Positions 35,747-45,402 of a stretch of 64,000 nucleotides of DNA are shown here, piece by piece. A model generated the notes under the pieces. The model was given only the letters and a program-made list of their open reading frames with translations, did no database searches and was not told the DNA's origin. Within the stretch, counting starts at the first letter, position 1, and each line of letters begins with the position of its first letter. Made by a program: the position numbers and the translations under genes. This stretch comes from Acidithiobacillus caldus ATCC 51756. GTDB lineage: Bacteria > Pseudomonadota > Gammaproteobacteria > Acidithiobacillales > Acidithiobacillaceae. The stretch is from positions 2,242,615-2,306,614 of the forward strand of contig NZ_CP005986.1 in NCBI RefSeq assembly GCF_000175575.2. Reading direction: 5' to 3'.

Positions 35747-36913
35747 ATGTCCGTTCCGTTCCGTCGCGCAGCCATCGCGCTCCTCACCATCTGGATCACG
35801 CTCTTTGCCAGAATCTCCCTGGCGGCGACGCCAACGCCGCAGATCCCCATTCCCCCGGCGCCGGCCCTGCCCGCCGTGGCCAGCTACGTGCTCATGGATT
35901 ACGACAGCGGTCAGATCATCGCCGCCAAAGAGGAGAACCTGCACCGCGCACCGGCCAGTCTCACCAAGCTGATGACGGCCTACCTCACCTATCAGGCCAT
36001 GGCCAACGGCAGCCTGCGACCAGACGAAACGGTGAACGTGTCCAACACCGCCTGGAAGACGGGCGGCTCACGCATGTTCATACAGCCTGGCCTGCCGGTG
36101 ACGGTGGATCAGCTGCTCCACGGCCTGCTCATCGATTCGGGCAACGACGCCGCCGTGGCTCTGGCCGAGACCGTCGGCGGCAGCCAGGCCGGCTTTGTCA
36201 CCCTGATGAACGATGCTGCCCGACAATTGCACCTGGACAACACCCACTACAGCAACGTCAACGGTCTTCCCGACAGCAACCTTTATACCACTGCCCTGGA
36301 TGTGGCCAAGCTCAGTCGTGCCCTGATTCAACAGTATCCCCAGGTGATCGCCATCACCCGGCAAAAATCCTACACCTACAACAAGATCACGCAGCGCAGC
36401 TGGAATCCCGTGCTCTTTCGCGACCCCAGCGTCGACGGTCTAAAGACGGGACTCACCGACGAATCCGGCTACTGCATCGACGCTACCGCACAACGCAATG
36501 GCCGACGTCTCATTGCCGTGGTCCTGGGCGGGCCAAGTTGGTCTGGCAGCACCAATGCGGTGGAATCCCTGCTCAACTACGGCTACCGCTTTTTTGAGGA
36601 TCACGAGCTCTACAAACCCATGACCGAGGTGGGCGAGATTCGCGATCCCAACCTGTCGCCCATGCGTGTGCCCGTCGCTGTGGCCACCGAGGTGATCGTC
36701 ACCGTGCCGCGTGGGCGGCTGGATGAACTGGACAGGCGCATCGTCTGGAAGCCGGCCGGCTCCCTGCCCATAGCCAAGGGCGGCGTCGTTGGCGAAATGA
36801 TCCTTTCCCTGCACGGTCAGACACTACAGACCGTACCTCTGGTTAGTCTGGTCCCGGTGGATCGGGCCGGCTGGCTCGCGCGACAGTGGTACCGCATACA
36901 GAGTGCCCTGTGA
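35747..36913 (+). CDS. dacC: D-alanyl-D-alanine carboxypeptidase (PBP5/6 family)
   Basis: A periplasmic low-molecular-weight penicillin-binding protein, 388 aa, that trims the terminal D-Ala of pentapeptides. A signal peptide occupies residues 1-26. The active motifs are SLTK (71-74), SGN (in LIDSGNDAA) and KTG (in DGLKTGLTDESG). The C-terminus WLARQWYRIQSAL is an amphipathic membrane tether. ATG 35747 is chosen for the signal peptide; the frame extends upstream into rodA. DacA and DacC are not distinguishable here. Confidence 0.92.
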   Translation: MSVPFRRAAIALLTIWITLFARISLAATPTPQIPIPPAPALPAVASYVLMDYDSGQIIAAKEENLHRAPASLTKLMTAYLTYQAMANGSLRPDETVNVSNTAWKTGGSRMFIQPGLPVTVDQLLHGLLIDSGNDAAVALAETVGGSQAGFVTLMNDAARQLHLDNTHYSNVNGLPDSNLYTTALDVAKLSRALIQQYPQVIAITRQKSYTYNKITQRSWNPVLFRDPSVDGLKTGLTDESGYCIDATAQRNGRRLIAVVLGGPSWSGSTNAVESLLNYGYRFFEDHELYKPMTEVGEIRDPNLSPMRVPVAVATEVIVTVPRGRLDELDRRIVWKPAGSLPIAKGGVVGEMILSLHGQTLQTVPLVSLVPVDRAGWLARQWYRIQSAL

Positions 36914-37010
36914 TGCGGCCAGGGCTTCACCCCCGGACGGTGAAGCTCTACCATGGGGACATGAGGTCGGGCTCGGATCAGAGCCCAGCACAGGTCTATG
37001 AGGAGAGCAG

Positions 37011-37292
37011 ATGACCGCGACAGGTTTGGAATCCGGCGACCCCTTTGGCGGGGATTATCCCCACCTCCACCACGTCAAGGTCATTGGTCAGAGCGATGAC
37101 CTGCTCGCAGCGGTGCGCAGGGCCGTGGCACCACATGCTCCAAGCCTGCCGGACTCGGCCTTTTCGGTACGACCGAGCCGGGCCGGTAACTACCACGCCG
37201 TGACCTGTTCTCTGATGGTGGAGAGCGACGACCAGTTACGGGCCGTGTACGCGGCCGTAAGCCATATCGAGGGGGTCATCCTGTGCCTGTGA
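37011..37292 (+). CDS. ybeD: YbeD/DUF493-family protein
   Basis: A small ACT-like protein of 93 aa ([57 protein letters not shown]). As in many proteobacteria it sits between the dac gene and lipB and overlaps lipB by 10 bp. Molecular role unknown; family members are thought to be regulatory. Confidence 0.9.
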   Translation: MTATGLESGDPFGGDYPHLHHVKVIGQSDDLLAAVRRAVAPHAPSLPDSAFSVRPSRAGNYHAVTCSLMVESDDQLRAVYAAVSHIEGVILCL

Positions 37293-37927
37293 ACTCCCCC
37301 ATCGCCCTGCGCTGCTGGCCGGGTCTGCTTCCCTACTTCACGGTACTCGATGCCATGCGCGAATTCACGCGCCAACGCGATGCCGTGACCGGCGACCAGA
37401 TCTGGCTCTTGCAGCATCCGCCCGTCATCACCCTGGGCAGCAATGCCGATCCAACGGATGTCGTCGATCCCGGATCCATTCCCGTCATCCGCAGCGATCG
37501 CGGCGGTCAGGTCACCTACCACGGCCCTGGGCAATGGGTCGTCTACACCTTGCTGGATCTCCGGCGTATGGGTATCGGTGTTCGCGATCTCATCAGCGCC
37601 CTGGAGAATGCCGTGATCGACCTGCTGGCAGACCATGCCATCGTCGCTACCGCCCGCAGCGAGGCTCCCGGAGTCTACGTCCACGGCGCCAAGATCGCCT
37701 CCGTTGGCCTCAAAGTCCACAAGGGCTGCAGCTATCACGGTCTGAGTCTCAACGTGCACATGGACCTCGAGCCCTTCGGGCGGATCACGCCCTGCGGACA
37801 GCAAGGCCTCGTGGTGACTCAGATCCATGACCTTGCACCGGACTGGGACGAAGCCAGCATTCCCAAGGCGCTGATGGATGCCCTGGCGCGGCGGCTGGGC
37901 CGCCCCATACAGCGGGGTGGGGTATGA
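37283..37927 (+). CDS. lipB: Octanoyltransferase LipB
   Basis: Transfers octanoate from acyl carrier protein to lipoyl domains, first step of canonical lipoylation. GTG start at 37283; 214 aa. Motifs: [15 protein letters not shown], catalytic Lys in [12 protein letters not shown], and [10 protein letters not shown]; the acyl-thioester Cys is in RITPCGQQG. It overlaps both neighbours. Together with lipA it is a complete classical route separate from the sLpl/LipS genes at 1.2-5.7 kb. Confidence 0.96.
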   Translation: MPVNSPIALRCWPGLLPYFTVLDAMREFTRQRDAVTGDQIWLLQHPPVITLGSNADPTDVVDPGSIPVIRSDRGGQVTYHGPGQWVVYTLLDLRRMGIGVRDLISALENAVIDLLADHAIVATARSEAPGVYVHGAKIASVGLKVHKGCSYHGLSLNVHMDLEPFGRITPCGQQGLVVTQIHDLAPDWDEASIPKALMDALARRLGRPIQRGGV

Positions 37928-38889
37928 GCGCCGCCCACGATGCCGATGGCACGGGGCGGGCGCAACGCGGGCGCGACAAGGTGGCGCGCAACCCCATTCC
38001 CATCGTCGCCGAGAGTGTGCCTCGGCAGCGTAAGCCAGACTGGTTCCGGGTGACATCTCCCCTCTCTCCGGAAGTGGACCGCCTCAAGGGTATTCTGCGC
38101 GACGCGAAGCTGCATACTGTCTGTGAGGAGGCCTCCTGCCCCAATCTGGGAGAGTGCTTTGGTTCCGGTACGGCCACCTTCATGATCCTGGGGGATCTGT
38201 GCACCCGGCGCTGCCCCTTCTGCGATGTGGCCCATGGGCGCCCCGAGGCTCCGGACCCCGAAGAACCGGAGCATCTGGCAGAGACCGTCGCGCGCATGGG
38301 GCTGCGTTTCGTGGTCGTCACCTCGGTGGACCGCGACGATCTGAGAGACGGTGGCGCAGCGCACTTTGCCGCCGTCATCGGGGCCCTGCGGGCGCGCTGT
38401 CCGCAGTTGCACATCGAGATCCTGGTGCCCGATTTCCGCGGTCGCGCGGCGGTGGCTCTGGATATCCTCGGCGCCACCCCCCCCGACGTCTTCAACCATA
38501 ATCTCGAGACGGTGCCGCGCCTCTACCCGCGCGCCCGCCCCGGCGCCGATTACCGCCACTCCCTGCAACTGCTGCGGGACTTCAAGGCGCGCCAGCCACA
38601 GGTACCCAGCAAGTCGGGCCTGATGCTGGGCCTTGGTGAAAGCCTGGACGAGATTCGGGCTGTCCTTCAGGACTTACGGGCAGCGAACTGCGATCTGTTG
38701 ACCCTGGGGCAGTATCTTGCCCCCTCCCGGCACCATCTGCCGGTGGAGCGCTATGTGCCGCCCGAGGAATTTGCAGCACTCAGAAACGAGGCCTTGGCCA
38801 TGGGGTTCAGCCAGGTAGCCGCCGGCCCGCTGGTCCGCTCCTCCTACCACGCCGAACACAGTTTCCGCGAGTGGCGGGCAGACGAATAG
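37924..38889 (+). CDS. lipA: Lipoyl synthase LipA
   Basis: A radical SAM enzyme inserting two sulfurs into octanoyl domains, 321 aa. Auxiliary cluster cysteines are C67-C72-C78 ([12 protein letters not shown]) and SAM cluster cysteines C93-C97-C100 (CTRRCPFC). The C-terminal RSSYHAE serine ligand motif is present. It follows lipB with a 4-bp overlap. Confidence 0.97.
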   Translation: MSAAHDADGTGRAQRGRDKVARNPIPIVAESVPRQRKPDWFRVTSPLSPEVDRLKGILRDAKLHTVCEEASCPNLGECFGSGTATFMILGDLCTRRCPFCDVAHGRPEAPDPEEPEHLAETVARMGLRFVVVTSVDRDDLRDGGAAHFAAVIGALRARCPQLHIEILVPDFRGRAAVALDILGATPPDVFNHNLETVPRLYPRARPGADYRHSLQLLRDFKARQPQVPSKSGLMLGLGESLDEIRAVLQDLRAANCDLLTLGQYLAPSRHHLPVERYVPPEEFAALRNEALAMGFSQVAAGPLVRSSYHAEHSFREWRADE

Positions 38890-38896
38890 GGACACG

Positions 38897-39700
38897 GTGT
38901 TGCCACACACGCTGCTCCTGACGCTGGCATCGGCGATGCTGCAACCGCCGGGTATCTTTCTGGCGCTCGCGCTGCTCGCGGCTGCCCTGCTTGCCCTGGG
39001 GGTGCGGGCACTGGGCTGGTCGCTGCTCCTTGCCGCCGGTGTTGGACTCTACCTCAGCGCCACCGGAGTCGGGGCACGCTGGCTGGTACTGCCCCTGGAA
39101 AACCGCTACCCGCCCCTGCTGCACCCGCAACCCGGAGTGGGTGCCATCGTCGTTCTGGGAGGCGGTGAGGTGGCGAGGCCGCCGGGGGACGGTGGCGATA
39201 TGGCCAATGCGCGAACCTTGATGCGCCTGGAGGCCGCTGCCAAGCTCGCAAAACAAAGTGCCTTGCCCATCGTCACCAGCGGTGGCGCGCCGCGCTTCGG
39301 TGCGCCCCCGGAGGCCACCACCATGGCGCGGCTGCTGCGGGAGAGCTTTGCCGTCCACAACCCCATCTGGATCGAGGGCAGATCCTTCAACACCGCCGCC
39401 AACGCCTTCGATAGCAGCAAGTTGCTGGCGCAAAAAGGCATCCACCGCGTCTATCTGGTGACCTCGGCCCTACACATGCCCAGAGCCATGGCCTGGTTTC
39501 GTCGCGCCGGTCTCGATCCCGTGCCTGTGCCCTGCGATTACCGACTCGATCGCGGCCTGACTTCTGGCTACGAGTCCTGGCTGCCGCGCGCTATCTATCT
39601 CGAGGCCAGCAGTGAGGCCATCCACGAATATCTGGGCCTATTCTGGCTTCATCTGCAGGAGCGCGGCTGGGTACGCGGTCGAGCCAACGCTGCTCAGTGA
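38897..39700 (+). CDS. YdcF/ElyC-like DUF218 protein
   Basis: An inner-membrane protein of 267 aa with two N-terminal hydrophobic segments (about residues 1-22 and 25-50) and a DUF218 domain: AIVVLGGGE, LPIVTSGGAPR, RSFNTAANAFDSSKLL and HRVYLVTSALHMPRAMAWF. Family members (ElyC, SanA) act in envelope integrity or undecaprenyl-phosphate use. GTG start 7 bp after lipA. Confidence 0.87.
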   Translation: MLPHTLLLTLASAMLQPPGIFLALALLAAALLALGVRALGWSLLLAAGVGLYLSATGVGARWLVLPLENRYPPLLHPQPGVGAIVVLGGGEVARPPGDGGDMANARTLMRLEAAAKLAKQSALPIVTSGGAPRFGAPPEATTMARLLRESFAVHNPIWIEGRSFNTAANAFDSSKLLAQKGIHRVYLVTSALHMPRAMAWFRRAGLDPVPVPCDYRLDRGLTSGYESWLPRAIYLEASSEAIHEYLGLFWLHLQERGWVRGRANAAQ

Positions 39701-39705
39701 TCGTG

Positions 39706-40782
39706 CTAGGCATCGGGGAGCGTGACCTGTACCTGCACCCGCTCCTCCGGCTTGGCCAGGGGCAAGGGTGGCGGTACCGCCGCGCCATTGGCCGAGGGCC
39801 CATAGGGCGCGTAGGCGTAGGGTTTGGCCGGCAGCGCTGCCGCCAGCGTTTCGTAACTGGGCGCATGTACGCCGATGGGCAGGGCCACGGTATTGTGCTC
39901 GGCCACCATGCGCCGCACCCGCGCCCAATCGATGGCCTCGTGGATGTGGTGCTCTGCCATGAAATCCTTGATGTCCACCACGGCGCGCTGCAGGTCGCTG
40001 GGACCAGCCTTGTGGTAGGCATGGAGCGGCTTGAAGGCCTGCAGATAGACCTGGCCGTCGCGCACGCCCACCAGGTAGGGTCGGTCGATGAGGCGCACGG
40101 GCGTCCCCACCGGCACCATGGGGAAAAGCTGGGCGATATTCTCCGGATACATCTGGAAGCAGCCCTGACTGGCCCGCATCCCCACACCCCAGGGATGATA
40201 GGTTCCGTGGATGAAGATCCCGGACAATCCCGTTTCCATGGCCAGCTCACCCATGGGGTTCTCGGCCCCCGGCGGCCAGTACCAGGGAATATCCATGTGG
40301 AACTTTTTTTCGAACCAAGCGTGAATGTTTTTGGGAACATTCCAGGCGGGCATCTTGAATTTCTGGATGATGGAAGTGGTGGTCAGGGATTCCTTCCATC
40401 CGGGCAGGAAAACGCCCACGGGATAGGTGAAGACCACGTGGCGGTCTGCCGGGAAGTAGTACAGGCGCCGTGCTGGGATATCGACGACGATACCCGTCCA
40501 GGGTTTTGGCGGCAGGATATACTCCGAGGGAATCACCACCTTACGGGCCTGACCCGGCAACCAGGGATTCACACCGGGATTGGCGCCGACGATCTCGTCG
40601 TAACCGACATCGTAGAAGCGGCCGATATCCAGCAGGGTATCGTCGCGATGGGTCGTTACGGCCATGAGGCGACCGACGATATTGCCGTGTTGCGGCAAAG
40701 TGTAGACACTGGCCTGCGCCACAGGCGCGACGAGTCCGGCGAAAAGGAAAGCCAGAAAGGGACGCAGAATTTTTTTAAGCAT
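39706..40782 (-). CDS. L,D-transpeptidase (YkuD domain, LysM-like N-terminus)
   Basis: A periplasmic L,D-transpeptidase of 358 aa. Signal peptide 1-24 (ending AQA), a LysM-like segment (residues 40-85, DTLLDIGRFYDVGYDEIVGANP), then the YkuD domain with the catalytic HGTYHP...MRASQGCFQM (His and Cys). A C-terminal Pro-rich tail follows. It resembles ErfK/YbiS, which link lipoprotein or form 3-3 crosslinks. Convergent with the ydcF-like gene, 5 bp apart. Confidence 0.9.
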   Translation of the reverse strand: MLKKILRPFLAFLFAGLVAPVAQASVYTLPQHGNIVGRLMAVTTHRDDTLLDIGRFYDVGYDEIVGANPGVNPWLPGQARKVVIPSEYILPPKPWTGIVVDIPARRLYYFPADRHVVFTYPVGVFLPGWKESLTTTSIIQKFKMPAWNVPKNIHAWFEKKFHMDIPWYWPPGAENPMGELAMETGLSGIFIHGTYHPWGVGMRASQGCFQMYPENIAQLFPMVPVGTPVRLIDRPYLVGVRDGQVYLQAFKPLHAYHKAGPSDLQRAVVDIKDFMAEHHIHEAIDWARVRRMVAEHNTVALPIGVHAPSYETLAAALPAKPYAYAPYGPSANGAAVPPPLPLAKPEERVQVQVTLPDA

Positions 40783-40883
40783 TCAAAACCTCGGTTTTGC
40801 GGCTGCAGCGCAAGGCACCAATGCGGCGGGCATTGGCAGGCCTGACACTGGGGTGCACAATTGTAACGAAAAAGAGGAAGGCA

Positions 40884-41336
40884 ATGGAATCACCATTTTT
40901 ACTGGAGCTGCGCGAACACCTGTACGGCACACCCTTGGCCCAGGAGCGCCTTCGCGACGCACTGGGTCGGCTGGAACACCTCGTCGGGCAGCTTGCCCAG
41001 GATTTGCAGATTCCGCACCTCGGTCCCAGTGTGGGTATTGGCCGCCAGGGCGATGCTCAGCGTCTGTGCGTGGCGGATCACCACTGGACCGGCGCGGTAC
41101 ACGCCTGGGGGGTTGCCGTCTGCTCCACATCGCCCACGGGGACGCTGCGCGCGGATTGGCATCTGGCCAAGGTGAGTCGAGAGCGTCTGCCGCGGGTGGT
41201 CGCCGCCCTTCCCCAATTTTTCCGGGAATACGCCGCCCTCGCTGTCGGGCAGGCCGGCGAACGCGCGAGCAGCCAGCGCCTGCTCAGCATTGCCGAGCTT
41301 CTGAACGAGACCACCGGAACCCCACGCAGCCGTTGA
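40884..41336 (+). CDS. Hypothetical protein
   Basis: A 150-aa soluble protein, ATG 40884 after GAGGAAG. It begins MESPFLLELREHLYGTPLAQ with helical heptad-like Leu spacing. No known domain is seen. It lies between the transpeptidase and the TPR gene, 66 bp from the latter on the same strand, so it might belong to that cluster. Confidence 0.65.
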   Translation: MESPFLLELREHLYGTPLAQERLRDALGRLEHLVGQLAQDLQIPHLGPSVGIGRQGDAQRLCVADHHWTGAVHAWGVAVCSTSPTGTLRADWHLAKVSRERLPRVVAALPQFFREYAALAVGQAGERASSQRLLSIAELLNETTGTPRSR

Positions 41337-41402
41337 CAGGGCCATGAAAGCAACTAACTAAGGCCCTATCCAGGCCATCGATAACGGAATCCCGCGGTCC
41401 CC

Positions 41403-42923
41403 ATGTCCCTACCCCTGACCAGCCAGATCCTCATCCTCCTCCTCGGCGCCATGCTCGTGGCGGCCGTGCTGTGGAAGTGGCGGCAGAGCCGCGGTTTGCG
41501 GCAGGGGAGCAGGCCCGCGAAGGACCGGGGTGTGCGCGAGCCGGCCTCGCCACCACGCACCGCGCCGACACCGGTGCCGATGCCCCAGGCACAACGCGGG
41601 TCGGCGCGCGCCGCGCGCGTCGAGGAGGTCTCGCTCTTCGACGAGGTCGAGATCTACCTGTCCTATGGTCACCTGGAACAGGCCGCAACGGCACTGCGCT
41701 GGTACGTGGATCATCACCCTGAGGATCGGGCGCAGAGGCGTCGACTGCTGGATATCTATCTCGAGATTCCCGATATCGACGCCTACGCCGAAATCCTGGA
41801 GACAGGCCTCGATGCGGGACTCACGCCGCCGGAGGAGTTGCGCGAGCGGATCTTTCTCGGCCTCGAGCGCGATGCGCAGAATCTTGGTCTGCGCGTCCTG
41901 GGCGAGTCCACCTTGGGGCTGGACAACGCCGACATCGATCGGGAGCTGCGTCGGCGACGGCCCGAGGATCGGCGCCCAGCAGCCGCGCCGCAAACCAGCG
42001 GCAGCCCGCTCCTTGCGGACACGCAGCGTAATCTGGAGCAGATCATCGTCCATCCCGAGCCCCTGTCTCTGCAGGGTATCCTCCTGGATGGCTTTACCCA
42101 ACGGGAATCGGGACATGCCGACGATCGGCCGGTGCCGCACGAGACCACCGCCGCGCAGCTCGTGCATGGTCCGGCGCAGGTGCTTACCTTGGACGATGCC
42201 GAGATCGACATCATCGCCGCCATGGAGTCGCCGCAGCGGGCCGTGGCGCTGCTCCTGCAAGCGGGTGAACGGGCAAAGGCCGAGGCCCTGCTGTGGCGCT
42301 GGGTACTGCTGCGACCCCGTCAAATCGGCCTTCAGGTGCAGCTCCTCGAGCTCACCTACCGGCAACGGCGGGCCGAGGATTACGGGCGGGCCCTGGTATT
42401 TCTGTACGTAACCCTGTGGGGAGCGGGGCAGGCCCTGCGCCAGCGCCTCCTGCACCTGGGCAGGACCCTGGCCGACCTGCCGCTCTGGGATGCCCTTGCC
42501 GCGACGGAAGCAGCCCCCGGACGGCTGGCTGCCCTTGCCGACGAAGGCGGAATCTATCTGCCGACCAAGGCCATCCCCCTCAGCAGTCCGGCGCTGGTTC
42601 AAGAGCAACTGCGTCGGGATCACGAGATAGTCAAGGACGACTCCCACAAAGACAGCATTCTCGCGGAATTCAATGCGCTGTTGGAATACGGTCAGGTGGA
42701 GGAAGCCGTCACCCTGCTCGAGGGAGCCGTCCTCGCCAAACCCGAGCGCGAGCGCTACTACCCCCTGCTGTTGGAGATGTACGAGCGTATGGAGACTCCG
42801 GAGCGATTTGCCCAATTCACCCAGAAGGTCCTTGCCAGTCCGCATCCCCCGGGTGAGGCCGTCGTGCGTCAGATGTATCACCTTGCCGAACGCCTTTCGC
42901 GTCGGCAACGCCACACCGTCTAG
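41403..42923 (+). CDS. TPR-repeat membrane-anchored protein (FimV-like)
   Basis: A 506-aa protein with an N-terminal transmembrane helix (residues 7-24), a basic Pro-rich linker to about 75, then helical repeats: VEIYLSYGHLEQAATALRWY VDHHPEDRAQ is the first, and others occur at 285-345 and 410-470. It resembles the cytoplasmic TPR part of FimV but lacks the LysM domain. It heads a five-gene set with a receiver-like protein, a GTPase and two roadblock-like proteins. Likely a polar or motility scaffold; that is inference. Confidence 0.7.
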   Translation: MSLPLTSQILILLLGAMLVAAVLWKWRQSRGLRQGSRPAKDRGVREPASPPRTAPTPVPMPQAQRGSARAARVEEVSLFDEVEIYLSYGHLEQAATALRWYVDHHPEDRAQRRRLLDIYLEIPDIDAYAEILETGLDAGLTPPEELRERIFLGLERDAQNLGLRVLGESTLGLDNADIDRELRRRRPEDRRPAAAPQTSGSPLLADTQRNLEQIIVHPEPLSLQGILLDGFTQRESGHADDRPVPHETTAAQLVHGPAQVLTLDDAEIDIIAAMESPQRAVALLLQAGERAKAEALLWRWVLLRPRQIGLQVQLLELTYRQRRAEDYGRALVFLYVTLWGAGQALRQRLLHLGRTLADLPLWDALAATEAAPGRLAALADEGGIYLPTKAIPLSSPALVQEQLRRDHEIVKDDSHKDSILAEFNALLEYGQVEEAVTLLEGAVLAKPERERYYPLLLEMYERMETPERFAQFTQKVLASPHPPGEAVVRQMYHLAERLSRRQRHTV

Positions 42924-42935
42924 GAAACTCGAGTA

Positions 42936-44120
42936 ATGAATCCACAGACACCAAAACAGTGCCTGAAAGTGCAAGCCATCGGCATGGACGGACGCAAGTC
43001 GGCGGTATTCCGGATGGCGTTCAAGATGTACAGCAAGCGACAGTTCCTGCTGCTGGAGGCGGGGGAAACGGAGCCTGCAGACCTTGCAGTGGCCGATCTG
43101 GACAGCCCCGAGGCAGCGGCCCAGCTCGAAGACTTCGTTCGGGAACATCCGGGCGTTCCGGTGCTGTGCACCAGCGTCGATCCGACAACCGCCCAGCCCT
43201 GGCCCGTGCTGCGCAAGCCCATCCGGATGGAAACCCTCTTTCCGGCACTGGAAGCGCTGCTCACGCAGACGCAAGCGCCCAAAGCCCCTCCGCAAACACC
43301 GAGCGCTGCCACCCACGAGCCGCTGGTGGCGGCGCCGGCGCAACCGGTCGCGCCTGCCGACCCCGCCCACCAGCGTCCGACGCCGCAGACCGTGCCCTCT
43401 CCTGCCCGGCAGGACATAGCGGCCAATGAAGTACCACCCCGCCCGGCCCCGCCACCCGTCGTCACCCTGCTGCCCGAGAGCGTGCGCACCTTCGACCCCG
43501 AGGTCGGACTCTTGGGTCTGCTCCTGCGTGTGCGCCGGGACAAGATCCCCGCGGCCATCACGCGCGGTCGCGATGACCTCGTTTTCATCCTCGACCCCGA
43601 AGCAGACCGGGTGCGCACGACGCTGGGGGATGCGGACATCCAGACCCTGTGTAGCGAGGGTGAGGCGCTGCACCTGCGTGCCCTGAAAACCAGCGATGGG
43701 CTGGACCCCCGTGAGGAACGCGAACTCACTCTGCAGGCACTCCTGTGGCAGGTAGCGGCGTGGTCGGCCCGTGGACGCCTCAGCCAGCGCATCCCCCTCA
43801 ACGGCGTCGTACAGTTACGGCAATGGCCCAACCTCACCCGTCTGCCTGTCCTGCCCGAGTCCCTGCGCCTGTCCGCCTTCTTTGCCCGATCGCCCGCCTC
43901 CCCCATCCTCACCGTCAAGATACTGCAGGTACAGCCCTCGGACCTCTTCAATTTCCTGGCGGCTGCCGACAGCCTGGAATTGCTCCGCTATGGCAAAGAA
44001 AGCAGCGCAAGCGCCAGCAAGAAGCCGGAAGACGCTGGCGCGAGTGCTGAGGAGAGCGCGAAGGCAACGCCCCGGCGCGGCTTCCTCGGCAGGATTCTGG
44101 CCAAGATTGCGGGACTATGA
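42936..44120 (+). CDS. Receiver-like protein with C-terminal alpha/beta domain, unknown function
   Basis: A 394-aa protein. The first 110 residues look like a degenerate response-regulator receiver: DLAVADLDSPEAAA, then PVLCTS and a RKPIRM segment at the place of the KP motif. A Pro/Ala-rich linker follows (115-185). The C-terminal part (190-365) resembles a winged-helix or DUF4388-like domain, ending with a basic tail. It lies 12 bp after the TPR gene and 42 bp before the GTPase gene. No name can be given. Confidence 0.65.
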   Translation: MNPQTPKQCLKVQAIGMDGRKSAVFRMAFKMYSKRQFLLLEAGETEPADLAVADLDSPEAAAQLEDFVREHPGVPVLCTSVDPTTAQPWPVLRKPIRMETLFPALEALLTQTQAPKAPPQTPSAATHEPLVAAPAQPVAPADPAHQRPTPQTVPSPARQDIAANEVPPRPAPPPVVTLLPESVRTFDPEVGLLGLLLRVRRDKIPAAITRGRDDLVFILDPEADRVRTTLGDADIQTLCSEGEALHLRALKTSDGLDPREERELTLQALLWQVAAWSARGRLSQRIPLNGVVQLRQWPNLTRLPVLPESLRLSAFFARSPASPILTVKILQVQPSDLFNFLAAADSLELLRYGKESSASASKKPEDAGASAEESAKATPRRGFLGRILAKIAGL

Positions 44121-44162
44121 GTCCGGCAGAGGAAATTGGAGCGATGACAGAAAGGAGCTCCC

Positions 44163-44729
44163 ATGAAGGAAGATAACAAGATCGTTTTTACCGGTCCCGT
44201 TGGCGTCGGCAAGACTTCGGCCATTGCCGCACTATCCGATGTGCCCATCATCTCCACCGATGCCAGGGCCTCGGACATGACCATCAACCGTAAAGGCCAC
44301 ACCACGGTGGCCATGGATTACGGTATCCTCAATCTCGAGGGTGGCGGCAAGGTCCACCTCTATGGGACGCCGGGGCAGGAACGCTTCGACTTCATGTGGG
44401 AGATCCTCACCACGGGTGGCCTCGGTCTCATCCTGATGCTCGACAACACCCGACCGAATCCCAAGAAGGACATGCAGTTCTTCCTCCACGCCTTCCGCGA
44501 CTATATCGTCGATGTGCCGGTGGTCATCGGCATCTCCAAAACGGATCTGCAAGCCCGACCGAGTCCGCGCGACTATGCCGACATGCTGCCGGAGGTAACG
44601 GCGGATCTGCGCATGCTCAATCCCGTCCCGCCCATATTCGAGGTAGACGGCCGCAACAAGGAAGACGTCAAGAATCTGGTGCTTGCCCTGCTCTACTCCA
44701 TCGATCCGGGCATCGGGGCGGGCAGATGA
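44163..44729 (+). CDS. Small Ras-like GTPase (MglA/COG2229-like)
   Basis: A 188-aa GTPase. P-loop GPVGVGKT (11-18), switch II GTPGQERF (68-75) and SKTD in place of NKxD near residue 118. A TTVAMDYG segment supplies the switch I threonine region. The G2/G3 order and the DxxG equivalent (YGTPG) resemble MglA-group GTPases. It is followed by two roadblock-like genes, whose homologue MglB is an MglA GAP. In other bacteria such pairs set polarity of pili or motility. The local role is inferred. Confidence 0.85.
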   Translation: MKEDNKIVFTGPVGVGKTSAIAALSDVPIISTDARASDMTINRKGHTTVAMDYGILNLEGGGKVHLYGTPGQERFDFMWEILTTGGLGLILMLDNTRPNPKKDMQFFLHAFRDYIVDVPVVIGISKTDLQARPSPRDYADMLPEVTADLRMLNPVPPIFEVDGRNKEDVKNLVLALLYSIDPGIGAGR

Positions 44730-45364
44730 GCATCGAACTGGCCGTGAGCGCGGATCCTCTTTTTGCCGAGATCACCCCCGCCGGCGTCTTTTATGCCGTC
44801 TCCAGCCCCGAGCCCGGTGGCAACCGCAGCATTCTGCTCAATATCCTCCGCGAAGGGAACACCGCCCCCTTCTCCGTGGCGATGGCCCAGCGCTGGACAC
44901 AGCTTGCCGACGAGGAAGATGCCCTGCGCAGTATCTTTCGCCTCCAGCGCCTGGGGCTCGTGCGCGGCAATCCCGAGGCGCGGCGACCACCGCGGGAGCG
45001 CCTGGAGGATCTCCTTCCCCCGCTACTGGGGCAGCTCTCGGACCACGGCAAGGCCCTGCTCGCCGACGAGAATGGCTTTTATCTGGCGACGGCGGGCTTT
45101 GCGCACGAATCCGCCGAGGAACTGGCCGGGCTGTCCGCCGACCTCATCAGCCTGCAATCGCGGCACGGGCGCCTGCTGCGCAACAATCTGCGCGTCAACA
45201 GCGAAAGTTGGGCTCTGGTGGATCCTGCGGGTAACGCCGAACTGGGTTTCTGGCCACTCTTCGTCGGCCAGCAGCGTTTCATGCTCATCATCGGTGGAAC
45301 ACCCAGACTGCAGGATCAGTCCTTCGTCTATCTCGTCCAGGCCCTCGACACCCGCTATCGCTGA
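44726..45364 (+). CDS. Winged-helix plus roadblock-like protein
   Basis: A 212-aa protein whose ATG overlaps the GTPase stop (ATGA). Residues 1-85 look like a winged helix (LLNILREGNTAPFSVAMAQRW, SIFRLQRLGLVRG). Residues 90-212 have the roadblock strand-helix pattern (ALLADENGFYLATAGFAHESAEELAGL, and LFVGQQRFMLIIGG). It probably binds the GTPase together with the next protein. Confidence 0.65.
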   Translation: MSIELAVSADPLFAEITPAGVFYAVSSPEPGGNRSILLNILREGNTAPFSVAMAQRWTQLADEEDALRSIFRLQRLGLVRGNPEARRPPRERLEDLLPPLLGQLSDHGKALLADENGFYLATAGFAHESAEELAGLSADLISLQSRHGRLLRNNLRVNSESWALVDPAGNAELGFWPLFVGQQRFMLIIGGTPRLQDQSFVYLVQALDTRYR

Positions 45365-45402
45365 TCGCCCCATTCCGTTCCGATTTTTCAAGGAGTCATC
45401 CC

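Noticed and set aside
36924-36946. Hairpin GCTTCACC / GGTGAAGC between dacC and ybeD
   Set aside because: Good stem but no T run; not supported as a terminator.
41409-43673. A 754-codon frame opposite the TPR and receiver-like genes
   Set aside because: Antisense; the plus-strand genes have ribosome sites, tight spacing and plausible folds, this one does not.
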